NCBI GenBank assembly: GCA_007751475.1
Contig: CP036434.1
Span: 4,159,524-4,223,523, forward strand
Direction: 5' to 3'
Source: Saltatorellus ferox
GTDB taxonomy: Bacteria; Planctomycetota; UBA1135; GCA-002686595
Length of the DNA: 64,000 nucleotides
Shown piece after piece: positions 1 to 7,392 of the stretch. The translations under genes were made by a program, and so were the position numbers. Position 1 is the stretch's first letter, and each line of letters opens with the position of its first letter. Under the pieces are notes generated by a model. The model worked only from the letters and a program-made list of their open reading frames with translations, was not told the DNA's origin and searched no databases.

Positions 1-48
1 GTCTTCGTACTGCTTGCACACGCCTTGCATGGAAAGGGCAGCGGTCAT
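1..48 (-). CDS. ABC transporter ATP-binding protein, N-terminal fragment (cut by window edge)
   Basis: Only the first 16 codons lie in the window (MTAALSMQGVCKQYED). The pattern of a short leader followed by 'V-C-K-x-Y' is the usual first beta strand and A-loop region of ABC ATPases, where the tyrosine stacks on ATP. Its ATG (46-48) overlaps the TGA of the GntR gene (45-47) as ATGA, so the two are translationally coupled. YtrA-type GntR regulators usually sit directly upstream of an ABC exporter ATPase, which agrees with this reading. The Walker motifs lie outside the window, so the call rests on context plus 16 residues. Confidence 0.6.
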   Translation of the reverse strand, partial: MTAALSMQGVCKQYED

Positions 49-461
49 GAAGGGGTATCTCCGGTGGGTTCGGTCGATGAATCGGGGGGGTCGGAGAGCG
101 CTCGTTCGACCTGGTCCAGCACGTCCTGCGCGCTGAGCCCTGACTTCCTGGCGGCGCGGATCAGACTGGCGAGCTGTGCGCGGAACTCTTCCATCGCCAG
201 CGACCGCGGTAGCTCCAGCGTCTCCGCCACGAACGAGCCCTTCCCCTGCCGGGTCACGATCACCCCAGCCCGCTCCAGCTCCTGGTACGCACGCTTGACC
301 GTGATCACACTCACCTGGCAGTCGCTGGCGAGCTCGCGAATGGACGGCAACGCCCGCCCCGCCTCCCACGCGCCCGACATGACCTTCGCAGAGACCTGAT
401 CCACGATCTGGGCGTACATCGGCGTGGCGGAATGGGGGGAGAGTAGGAGTGAATCGCCCAT
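45..461 (-). CDS. GntR-family transcriptional regulator, YtrA subfamily
   Basis: A 138-residue protein made of a GntR winged helix-turn-helix followed by a short helical tail of about 50 residues. This is the YtrA architecture, which lacks the large effector domain of FadR or HutC types. The core reads PSIRELASDCQVSVITVKRAY and then the wing RQGKGSFVA. The frame is open upstream to 518, but that extension would place the start upstream of a sigma70-type promoter (491-518), so ATG 461 is chosen. It gives a short leader of roughly 25 nt. The stop overlaps the next gene's ATG (ATGA), coupling it to an ABC ATPase. YtrA regulators usually repress their own ABC exporter operon in response to cell-envelope stress or antibiotics; the ligand here is unknown. 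Confidence 0.88.
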   Translation of the reverse strand: MGDSLLLSPHSATPMYAQIVDQVSAKVMSGAWEAGRALPSIRELASDCQVSVITVKRAYQELERAGVIVTRQGKGSFVAETLELPRSLAMEEFRAQLASLIRAARKSGLSAQDVLDQVERALSDPPDSSTEPTGDTPS

Positions 462-471
462 GAAAGGGTCC

Positions 472-484
472 GCACACAGTGTGC
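472..484. promoter_or_regulatory. Candidate GntR operator (inverted repeat)
   Basis: GCACACAGTGTGC is a perfect inverted repeat around a single central base. It lies immediately downstream of the -10 box, over the predicted transcription start, which is the position expected for an autorepressing GntR protein. A second small palindrome, GTATAC, overlaps the -10 box. Binding is inferred from placement and symmetry only. Confidence 0.55.
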
Positions 485-518
485 ATGCTGAGTATACACA
501 GTTAGACCCAGCCGTCAA
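485..518 (-). promoter_or_regulatory. Sigma70-type promoter of the gntR-ABC operon
   Basis: Read on the minus strand, TTGACG (plus 513-518) and TATACT (plus 491-496) are separated by 16 bp. Both are one mismatch from the consensus hexamers. Transcription would start near 484-485, about 24 nt before the chosen ATG. In such GC-rich DNA a match this good is unlikely by chance. Confidence 0.75.
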
Positions 519-558
519 CTCCCTCCAGCGCGCCAGGGGATTTTTGCCCTCATCTCGC

Positions 559-2457
559 TCAGCGCACCGCGCTGACCCGGGCCGCTTCGGAGCGGAGCGC
601 AGTCAGTGATTCGGCACTATCGTGGCTCGGTCCTTCTCCCAGCAGGCCCGCGACCACGGCTTCGACGATCTTGGGCGTACGCAACTCGACCCAGCGGTTG
701 CGCGCCGACATGGCCACGCCGGTGCCGAGCGTCCGCGAGAGGCGCTCGGCGGCTGCGGCGCTGAGCGCACCTCCGCCCGCCACCGCGAGGTCCGCGCCCA
801 TTCCGCCCGTGTGCACGATCACCGCGCCCGCGACGCCGAGCGGAAGAAGATGGAGGGCGTCCACCGCCAGCTGGAGCGCCCATTCGCTCGATCCCTCGTC
901 GAGCTCCTTCGCGATGATCTCGCGGCACGCGACGCGGTACTCGCGCATCAGATCCGGATCGAGGCCCAGCGTCGACTTCGCTCGCTCCAGCGCCTCCGAC
1001 GCGGCGCGCGGTGACGTCAGTGCTTGGAGCGCGTCGCGCACCTCCTGCGGCGTGTCCTCGGCGCGGCGCATCTCGCGCAACTCCACGAGCAGCGGCTCGA
1101 CGAACGCGCTCCAGCGCGAGGAGAGCTCGGCGCACTCGACCGCGTGCAGGGTCGCGGCCTTGGCGGCTTCCGCTTCGGCACCGGGCGACGTCGAGGGCGT
1201 CTGGCCACGGACCTTGTCCGAGATCCACTTCGCCGTACCAGCAACCTGGTTGCCCGTCCACTTGAGGCCGCGGCGCAGCTCACGCTGGATCGCCGTCGGG
1301 CGCTCGTCGAGGACCTCGCGGAACGCCTCCAGGAAAGGCCCCATGGGCATCGCCTCGCGGGCCACCGCCGCGGAGAGGCGGCGCGCGTGCTCCTCTGCCA
1401 CCGACTGGACCCGCTCGACCGCGGCCGCGAGGTGACGAGCCTCTGCGGAGAGCGCCTCGAGGTCCCGGTCGAGGCCCGCGAGCGATGCGCTCAGCGCCCG
1501 GGCCTTCAGGTCCCCCTCGTCGCCGAGATCGCGCAGCCACTGCCCCATGGGGACGCCGGCGACCGCGCTGGCCCCATCCGCCTGGGCCCCATCCGCCTGG
1601 GCCCCATCCCCATCGGACACCAATCGCAGCGGCACGAGCGCATGCTCCCCGCGCGCCACGCCGACGTCGAACTCCGCGTGGAACACGGCCTCGGGATCAC
1701 CGTCCAGATCCTCCGCGATCTTCGCCGCGTGCTTCAGGGTCGTCGCAGGATCGATCGACTCGTTGTAGACGAGCACCCAGGGTCGGCCATGTCCGAGCCA
1801 GCCCTTCAGAAACTCGATCACGTCATGGTTCTGGTACGTGTGCCGCGTCACCACCACGATGGCCACGTCGGCGACGGCCAGAAGCGCGTCGGTCACGAGG
1901 CGGTTCTCCTGGAGCACGCTGTCGAAGTCGGGCGTATCCACGAGCAGGAGCGTGGCGGGCAGCGTATCCGTCTCGACGAGCAGAAGCTCGGCGACCTCTC
2001 CCTCGCCCGCCGCTTCCGTGGCGGCCATCACGCCGTCAGGACCGGGCATGATCCCTCGCATCGGGAAGCGCTGGAGCGTCGGCTCGCTCTCCAGGATCTG
2101 ACGGAGTTCGGGTGAAAGCGCACCCACCAGACGACGCGTCGCGCCGCCGGTGGGAAGGGACGGACTGATGGATCGCACCGCCGGGCTTCCGGGAAGAAGC
2201 GGTCCCGCCACGAGCGAATTGAAGAGCGCCGATTTGCCCGCGTTGTTCGGACCCACGATGCCCGCGACGAGATGCTCGTGACCCCCCGCCGTCCTCGGCA
2301 GGAGATCACGGTCCAGCCTGTCGATCGCCCGACGAACGTGACCGCCGCACGCGCCGCGCGCCGCGCCGCTCTCCAGCATCTCTGCGAGCGTCTGGCGTAG
2401 CGCGCGCAGCTCCGCCGGGCCACGTGAAGGCCCCTTGCCGCCACCGGTCCCGCTCAC
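559..2457 (-). CDS. Dynamin-like / 50S-type GTPase domain protein, membrane-associated
   Basis: A 632-residue protein starting at GTG 2457, which overlaps the TGA of the upstream CRTAC1-type gene (GTGA), so translation is coupled. Visible motifs are a P-loop GPNNAGKS (about residues 69-76) and a G3 motif DTPDFDS (about 174-180). A beta strand ending in TRHTYQNH and then VLVYNES follows, where other GTPases have NKxD. The rest is helical, with long charged segments near 300-480. Near the C-terminus is a hydrophobic Ala/Gly-rich hairpin (LPLGVAGAVIVH and following) of the kind that inserts into membranes in bacterial dynamin-like proteins. A low-complexity stretch (DGAQADGAQADGA) comes from a 15-bp tandem repeat near 1571-1612. 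Role unknown; membrane remodelling is the family expectation. Confidence 0.75.
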   Translation of the reverse strand: MSGTGGGKGPSRGPAELRALRQTLAEMLESGAARGACGGHVRRAIDRLDRDLLPRTAGGHEHLVAGIVGPNNAGKSALFNSLVAGPLLPGSPAVRSISPSLPTGGATRRLVGALSPELRQILESEPTLQRFPMRGIMPGPDGVMAATEAAGEGEVAELLLVETDTLPATLLLVDTPDFDSVLQENRLVTDALLAVADVAIVVVTRHTYQNHDVIEFLKGWLGHGRPWVLVYNESIDPATTLKHAAKIAEDLDGDPEAVFHAEFDVGVARGEHALVPLRLVSDGDGAQADGAQADGASAVAGVPMGQWLRDLGDEGDLKARALSASLAGLDRDLEALSAEARHLAAAVERVQSVAEEHARRLSAAVAREAMPMGPFLEAFREVLDERPTAIQRELRRGLKWTGNQVAGTAKWISDKVRGQTPSTSPGAEAEAAKAATLHAVECAELSSRWSAFVEPLLVELREMRRAEDTPQEVRDALQALTSPRAASEALERAKSTLGLDPDLMREYRVACREIIAKELDEGSSEWALQLAVDALHLLPLGVAGAVIVHTGGMGADLAVAGGGALSAAAAERLSRTLGTGVAMSARNRWVELRTPKIVEAVVAGLLGEGPSHDSAESLTALRSEAARVSAVR

Positions 2458-4256
2458 TTCGACTCCAGAGCCCGCGACACCGCCTGCGCGGCTTCCGAAT
2501 CGGCTCCCTGCGTCGCGATCAGCACGTCGAGTTCCTCGCGCGCGATGCCGATCTCGCCTGCCTCGATCGCCGCGAACGCACGATTGACGCGCGAGTTCGG
2601 ATCGGACGGATCCAGCTCGATCGCGCGGCCCCAGGCCTCGATCGAATCCACGGGGCGCTTCAGGAGCTGGAGCGTGTAGGCGCGCGCCTTGTGAGCGATC
2701 GCCGATTCCGGCTCGGATTCGATCGCCAGATCGAACGCGCGCAGCGCCTTCTCCAGCTCGTTCGAGCCGAGGTAGGTCTGCCCGAGACGAACCTGCACCT
2801 CGGCGCTCGTCGTCGCCGCCGTCGTCACCCGCGCGAGTTCGAGTTCTCGCACCGCCTCGCTGATGCCGCGGCGTTCCAGGCGGGACTTCAGGCTGGCGAG
2901 ATTCGCCTCCAGCGGCGGGTTCACCCACCGACCGCCGAAGGGCGACGCGAGCGCCAGCCTCGCGTTGCCGAGCGTCTTGCAGAAGAGGAAGTCCCGTCCC
3001 GCCTCCCCCGGCACCCACGCACCCGTCCGCACGACGTCCAGTCGACCGTCCGGGCCCACGATGAGCGACCACGGCAGCGCCGGGGGCTCCGGCCGCCCCA
3101 TGCGCCAGGCCACGATCTCGGCCAGGATTTCCTTCGTCGAGCCCACGGCGGCGAGTTCATCGCCGTCGAACCCCGCGCGGCTCAAGAGCGCAGCGCCACG
3201 CTGGAGCTGGGCGGGGAACGCCTCCTCGGCACCGGAGTCGCTCGCCTCCTCGGCGAGATCGATCGCGATGACCAGCGCTTCCGCCGCAGCCGCTTCCTCG
3301 GAGAGCGCACCGAGGGCCCCGAGCCGCACGATCGCGTCGGGCTCCTTCGAGTTCCAGACGACCGCCACCACCGGCTGACCCGCCCCGCGCGGACCGTCGG
3401 GCGTGATCCCGAAGAGACGCGCCGTCCGCCCGCTCACGCCGCGCACGGCGAGGCTCGGGATCGACGACGGAGCCGGCAGCGCGAGGCGGCGCCCGTTCTC
3501 CGGACTCAGGTCGAAAGCCGGCAGCTCGGCCGCTTCCAGTCGCACGGGACGCGGCGCCGTGACTTCACGGGCGACTCCTTTGCCCTGCTCCAGCACCAGG
3601 CGCTTGCTCCCCATCCGCACGAGCCCGAAGTCCTCGACCGTCGCGGATCTCGGCCAGCGCACCTGCAGATGCACGCGCTGGCCACGGCTCGGTTCGCCGT
3701 CCCACGCGTCGTCCGGGAACGCGAAACGAAGCCACGCGCTCGTCTGGGCGAGATAGCCGGAGCCGATGGTGCGCGTTCGACGCAGCGTCTTGCCCGGGAC
3801 GACCCCCGCCGTCGTGGGCTCCTCCTCGCCCATCCCCTGAACAGGCGTCGCGTACACGATGCCGCCGACGGCTTCCGTTCCGGACTTCCCGGTTCCCACG
3901 AGGCGCACCGCCAGCGTCGGCACGCCGTCCGCGAGCCGGTTGCGGAAGATCTGAATCCGCGGCTCCGTGCGATTGGAGAGCACGATGTCCTCGTCACCGT
4001 CGAAGTCGATGTCGATCGACGCCGCGCTGCGGCCGTCACCGATCGCGTCGAGTCCGAGCACGCCGCCCATGTCGGCGAAATCGAGGGCCTCGCCCTGCCC
4101 GCCTGAGTTCAGGAACGCCACGTTGCGCTCGTCGCCGCTCCAGGGCTCGCCGAGCACCAGACTGCGATTCAATTCGGCCCAGCCGTCCAGGTAGTTCTGA
4201 TAGGTCGCCTGATTCTCGGAGGCACCGAGAGAGCGTCCAGGAGTGCGCGACACCAC
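2454..4256 (-). CDS. C-terminal half as a conventional ORF: ASPIC/UnbV domain plus TPR protein
   Basis: A gene caller would report this as a separate 600-residue protein starting at GTG 4256. It opens in the middle of a beta-propeller (DIDFDGDEDIVLSNR, around residue 83) and has no signal peptide. That makes little sense alone, because its FG-GAP and UnbV parts need export. The UnbV segment shows SGYLAQTSAWLRFAFPDD and HLQVRWPRSATVEDFG. Next comes a redoxin-like stretch (WSLIVGPDGRLDVV) without a CxxC. The last ~130 residues are TPR helices. The stop (2454-2456) overlaps the GTG of the GTPase gene. It is most likely the C-terminal part of the UGA-containing protein. Confidence 0.8.
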   Translation of the reverse strand: MVSRTPGRSLGASENQATYQNYLDGWAELNRSLVLGEPWSGDERNVAFLNSGGQGEALDFADMGGVLGLDAIGDGRSAASIDIDFDGDEDIVLSNRTEPRIQIFRNRLADGVPTLAVRLVGTGKSGTEAVGGIVYATPVQGMGEEEPTTAGVVPGKTLRRTRTIGSGYLAQTSAWLRFAFPDDAWDGEPSRGQRVHLQVRWPRSATVEDFGLVRMGSKRLVLEQGKGVAREVTAPRPVRLEAAELPAFDLSPENGRRLALPAPSSIPSLAVRGVSGRTARLFGITPDGPRGAGQPVVAVVWNSKEPDAIVRLGALGALSEEAAAAEALVIAIDLAEEASDSGAEEAFPAQLQRGAALLSRAGFDGDELAAVGSTKEILAEIVAWRMGRPEPPALPWSLIVGPDGRLDVVRTGAWVPGEAGRDFLFCKTLGNARLALASPFGGRWVNPPLEANLASLKSRLERRGISEAVRELELARVTTAATTSAEVQVRLGQTYLGSNELEKALRAFDLAIESEPESAIAHKARAYTLQLLKRPVDSIEAWGRAIELDPSDPNSRVNRAFAAIEAGEIGIAREELDVLIATQGADSEAAQAVSRALESK

Positions 4257-6140
4257 GTGCCGCCAGAACGAGCTTCACAAGTCAGGCGCCTTGCCGGCCC
4301 CGTAGCCGGTCACGAAGCCGTTGGGAACGTAGATGTCGAGCGCACCGTTGCCATCGAGATCGATGGGGAGCGCGCCCCACGCCCACCGGGCTGCCGTCGC
4401 AAGCGACGACTCCTCGAAGCGTCCGCCGTCCTTCCCCAGCAGCAGCGTGTTGCCCTTGGCGTGTCGCTTGAGGATCGAGCGCTCCTCGTCCGCTGCCCGC
4501 GCCTGGAACACCTCCTGGCCGGTGATCCGTCGCCCTGCGGACGACGCCATGTTCGAAACGTAGAGATCGACCCGTCCATCGCCGTCGAAGTCCGCAAACG
4601 ATGCGGCCATCCCGGCGCCGATGTCGACGGCGCCGAGGTCCTCGGCGCGCTCCGTGAAGAGTCCCGACCCGGAGTTCACGTAGAGCGCGTTCCGCCCGAA
4701 GTCGTTGGCGACGTAGAGATCCGTGTCGCCGTCCTCGTCGTAGTCCTCGAAGGTCGCGGCGAAGCTGAAGCGAGCCGCGCCCTGGCTGAGGCCGGAGCCG
4801 ACGGTCGCGTCCACGAAGACGAGCTTGTCCGGCTCCTTGGTGCGATTCAGCAGGAAGATGTTGTCCTGGCCGTTCGAAGCGTCGTGATACGGAACGGGGA
4901 ACGCGGTGCCGTTGTAGGGATTGGCGTAGGCGCAGGCGTAAAGATCGACGAGCCCGTCGCCGTTCGTGTCGGCTGCGGCGATCCCCGTGATCGCGCCGCG
5001 CTCGAAGGACGCCGCTTCGAGGTAGACGTCCCCCACGCGCGCGAAGATCCGGACCGTCCCGTCGAAGCCGAGGCATGCATCGCGATCGCCGTCGCCATCG
5101 AGGTCGCAGAAGATGGCGCTCGTCGTCGCGTCGGTGAAATCAAGCCCGGCGAGGGCTGCTGCTTCGATCGCCGAACCGTCCGGCTGTCGAAGCCAGAGCT
5201 GGTTCGGGATGCCGCCGGGCTGGGGCAGGTAGATGTCCTCGATGCCGTTGCCGTCGAGGTCCGCCACGGTCACGCCGTGGTGGCCGAGGATCCCGACTCC
5301 GAGGCCGTCGTCGAGCAGATCGCGAAGCGCCGGGATCGAAGGGCGCAGGAGCGCCGCACGCGGGTCCTTCAGCACCGATCCACTGACATCGACGAACCCC
5401 TCCGTATCGGCAGGGCCCGAGCTCTGCACGCGGGAGTCGATGCGCAGGCTGTAGCCGACGAGACGCGGCTCGCCGTCTGCGCCCTCGAGGGCAGCGCGCA
5501 CCCTGAGCACTGACGACACGGAGATCGCGCTCTGGCCTGCGGGTGCCCGCAGGTGATGGAGGTGCAGCCTCACGTCGAAGAGAGCGTCGAAGCCTTCGAC
5601 CGGCGTGACCTCCTTCGTGTGGACCTCGGCGCGGCGCGTGGTCGGGCCGCCGAGGGCCCGCTGGAGTTCGGCGTGGTCCCTCAGGAGGTCGTCGATCGCG
5701 TCTTCCATGCCGGTGGCCTCGTCGAGGGCGAAGTCGCCGATCGAAAAGCGCTCGACCGCGACCGGCCGGCCCGGGGCGCCGGCCACGAAGCTCTTGATCC
5801 GGCGCGACTCGAGCGTCTCGGGATCCGGCGGCACGATCACCGCGCGCGCGTCCTCGCTGAACCAGCCAGCGACGGCTTCACGGAAGGCGCCTGCCTCTTC
5901 GGTCCGGAACGACGACTCGATCTTCACGACCACCGCCTGCACGGCCGATGCAACCGCCTCACGGCGGTCGAGTTCCGCGCTCTCGGTGGCACGAGCCGCC
6001 GTCGCTTCCGCGCGGCCGGCCTCGTCGGTCGCGGCGCCCGTCACCTGGGTCTCGGCGCCCGTCACCTGGCTCGCTGCGGTGGAGACCGCCGCCGCGCCGG
6101 AGAGGATCGCCGCCAGGAATGCGCTGGAGAAGGACATCAT
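2454..6140 (-). CDS. Candidate selenoprotein: secreted CRTAC1-type FG-GAP/ASPIC-UnbV/TPR protein with in-frame UGA
   Basis: Positions 6140 to 2454 form one reading frame of 1,228 residues broken only by a TGA at 4275-4277. Reading through gives KAPDL-U-SSFWRHVVSRTP. In order the protein has a signal peptide, FG-GAP/VCBS repeats with seven Asp-rich Ca-type loops, the in-frame UGA just after loop six, loop seven, an ASPIC/UnbV segment, a redoxin-like segment and C-terminal TPRs. FG-GAP plus UnbV plus TPR is the usual single-chain CRTAC1 layout, so the two halves together make one ordinary protein. The downstream half has no ATG and no Shine-Dalgarno, only a GTG 18 nt past the UGA. A SECIS-like hairpin follows the UGA. 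Alternatives are a nonsense mutation, a sequencing error or stop-restart coupling. Confidence 0.68.
4247..4277 (-). promoter_or_regulatory. Candidate bacterial SECIS element with recoded UGA
   Basis: After the UGA (4275-4277) there is an 11-nt spacer. A 7-bp stem GCGGCAC/GUGUCGC (4257-4263 with 4247-4253, one G-U pair) then closes a GUG loop. The loop starts 18 nt after the UGA and its first base is G. Published bacterial SECIS rules ask for a loop 16-37 nt after the UGA with a G among its first two bases, so the geometry fits. The stem is short and lacks the bulged U of E. coli fdhF. Whether the organism has selA, selB, selC and selD cannot be seen here. Confidence 0.5.
4275..6140 (-). CDS. 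N-terminal half as a conventional ORF: secreted FG-GAP/VCBS repeat protein
   Basis: If the UGA is read as stop, this is a 621-residue exported protein. It begins with a signal peptide (MMSFSSAFLAAILSGAAAVS). A low-complexity stretch SQVTGAETQVTGA follows, encoded by a short tandem repeat near 6038-6078. Residues from about 290 carry successive FG-GAP loops such as DLDGNGIEDIY, DLDGDGDRDA, DTNGDGLVDLY, DYDEDGDTDLY, DFDGDGRVDLY and DLDGNGALDIY. These are calcium-binding beta-propeller blades. The propeller would be left incomplete, because the next blade lies past the UGA. It probably acts outside the cytoplasm; substrate unknown. Confidence 0.8.
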   Translation of the reverse strand: MMSFSSAFLAAILSGAAAVSTAASQVTGAETQVTGAATDEAGRAEATAARATESAELDRREAVASAVQAVVVKIESSFRTEEAGAFREAVAGWFSEDARAVIVPPDPETLESRRIKSFVAGAPGRPVAVERFSIGDFALDEATGMEDAIDDLLRDHAELQRALGGPTTRRAEVHTKEVTPVEGFDALFDVRLHLHHLRAPAGQSAISVSSVLRVRAALEGADGEPRLVGYSLRIDSRVQSSGPADTEGFVDVSGSVLKDPRAALLRPSIPALRDLLDDGLGVGILGHHGVTVADLDGNGIEDIYLPQPGGIPNQLWLRQPDGSAIEAAALAGLDFTDATTSAIFCDLDGDGDRDACLGFDGTVRIFARVGDVYLEAASFERGAITGIAAADTNGDGLVDLYACAYANPYNGTAFPVPYHDASNGQDNIFLLNRTKEPDKLVFVDATVGSGLSQGAARFSFAATFEDYDEDGDTDLYVANDFGRNALYVNSGSGLFTERAEDLGAVDIGAGMAASFADFDGDGRVDLYVSNMASSAGRRITGQEVFQARAADEERSILKRHAKGNTLLLGKDGGRFEESSLATAARWAWGALPIDLDGNGALDIYVPNGFVTGYGAGKAPDL

Positions 6141-6197
6141 GCCCAGATCATAGGCCCATGAGGGCCCGACCGAGTCCCCTTCTTGACGCCTCGGCGC

Positions 6198-7385
6198 CTA
6201 CTTCACACCCAGCCGGCGGCCGAGGTCCTCGACCACGTTCATGACGGTCAGGAAGGCGTCGTGGGGGCTGTCGTACGGGCTGAAGTACTGGTGGACATCT
6301 CCGTCCGAGGCGCACTTCGTCGAGAGGTAGTAGACGTGGTCCGAGGTCGTGAGATCTCGCCAGGCCTCCAGGAGCTCGGGGTCGCCGCAGGAGCGGGCCG
6401 CATCGGCAAGCGCGTAGATGGCCTCGTGGGCCGAGCGCTGCATGTGGTTGCCGAGCCAGGCCGAGAGGTCACGCTCCTCGTCGGCCCAGGAGATCGGACG
6501 CGGGTAGGTCAGCGGCTCCAGCACTTTCTCGCGGCGCACGACCTCGCGGGGCGTCGCGAAGTCGAGGGGCCGGTTCGAGGCGAGCACCATCCCGGGCAGC
6601 GCGGCCATGAACTCGAAGATCCCGGTCGAGCGCGGCTGGTGCTCGCCAAACGTCTCGTAATCCATGTAGAGCCCGATGAACTGCTTGTTCGCAGGCATCG
6701 TCTCCAGCCACTCGACGAAGGTCTCCGCGTAGAGCGGGTACTGCTCCCAGTGCGGGTTGCTGAAGCGGAACGCGATGTCGTCGGAGAGCGGGTAGTCGCG
6801 CAGCATCAGCGGGAATCCGCCCGCGCCTTCCATCCCGTACAGGATGTTGGACGTGCGGCCGTGCAGAAGCTGGTCCGCGCCCTCTGCGAGCAGCACCTCG
6901 AAGCCGAGCTCCTTGACCTGCGCGGCCACGCTCTCGTCCGTGATCAGCTCGGTGTTCCGGAACGAGGTCGGCGTGACGCCGAAAAGCCGCTTCAGGAGCG
7001 CGCGCTGCTCCTCGACCTGCAGTCGGAACTCGAGGGGGTCCGCGAGGGCGGCGAGACTGTGCCGTGACGTCTCGCACAGGAACTCGACGGCGCCCGTCGC
7101 GGCGAGCCGCCGGAAGCTGTCGATGACCTCGGGGGCCCAAAGTTCGAACTGACGGAGCGCGGTCCCGGAGATCGAGAAGGAGCAGCGGAAGGCACCGTTC
7201 GTCTCCTCGATCGCGCGGAGCAGCGTCTCGTTCATCGGCAGATAGCAGAGCTGCGCCACTCGCTTCGCCACGTCCTCGTTCAGCCAGTCGTCGAAGTAGT
7301 CGTGACGCTGGCCGATCGCGTCATGGGGATACGCCTTGACGCGGAACGGCTGGTGAACCTGAAAATAGAAGACGATCGAGGTCAT
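6198..7385 (-). CDS. Glycoside hydrolase family 57 protein (alpha-amylase/4-alpha-glucanotransferase type)
   Basis: A 395-residue cytoplasmic enzyme without a signal peptide. The GH57 signature HQPFR is at residues 11-15. FRNTELI (about 142-148) should carry the nucleophile, Glu146. YMDYETFGEHQ (about 240-250) should carry the acid/base, Asp242. GH57 enzymes use a retaining mechanism on alpha-1,4-glucans. The length matches the short GH57 group lacking a large C-terminal domain. It lies 7 bp downstream of the GT4 gene and is the last gene of a three-gene operon with a debranching-type protein. The context suggests turnover or remodelling of intracellular glycogen or maltodextrin. Hydrolase versus transferase activity cannot be told from sequence alone. 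Confidence 0.88.
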   Translation of the reverse strand: MTSIVFYFQVHQPFRVKAYPHDAIGQRHDYFDDWLNEDVAKRVAQLCYLPMNETLLRAIEETNGAFRCSFSISGTALRQFELWAPEVIDSFRRLAATGAVEFLCETSRHSLAALADPLEFRLQVEEQRALLKRLFGVTPTSFRNTELITDESVAAQVKELGFEVLLAEGADQLLHGRTSNILYGMEGAGGFPLMLRDYPLSDDIAFRFSNPHWEQYPLYAETFVEWLETMPANKQFIGLYMDYETFGEHQPRSTGIFEFMAALPGMVLASNRPLDFATPREVVRREKVLEPLTYPRPISWADEERDLSAWLGNHMQRSAHEAIYALADAARSCGDPELLEAWRDLTTSDHVYYLSTKCASDGDVHQYFSPYDSPHDAFLTVMNVVEDLGRRLGVK

Positions 7386-7392
7386 GGCGGAA

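Noticed and set aside
45..518. Longer start (518) for the GntR regulator
   Set aside because: The extra 19 residues would be encoded by the promoter and operator. TTGACG, TATACT and the palindrome all lie inside.
2424..4106. 560-codon plus-strand ORF
   Set aside because: It lies opposite the ASPIC/UnbV segment, is Arg/His-rich and shows no motif. It is a shadow.
4256..4277. Frameshift between the FG-GAP and UnbV halves
   Set aside because: Both halves are in the same frame; only one UGA separates them, so no frameshift is needed.
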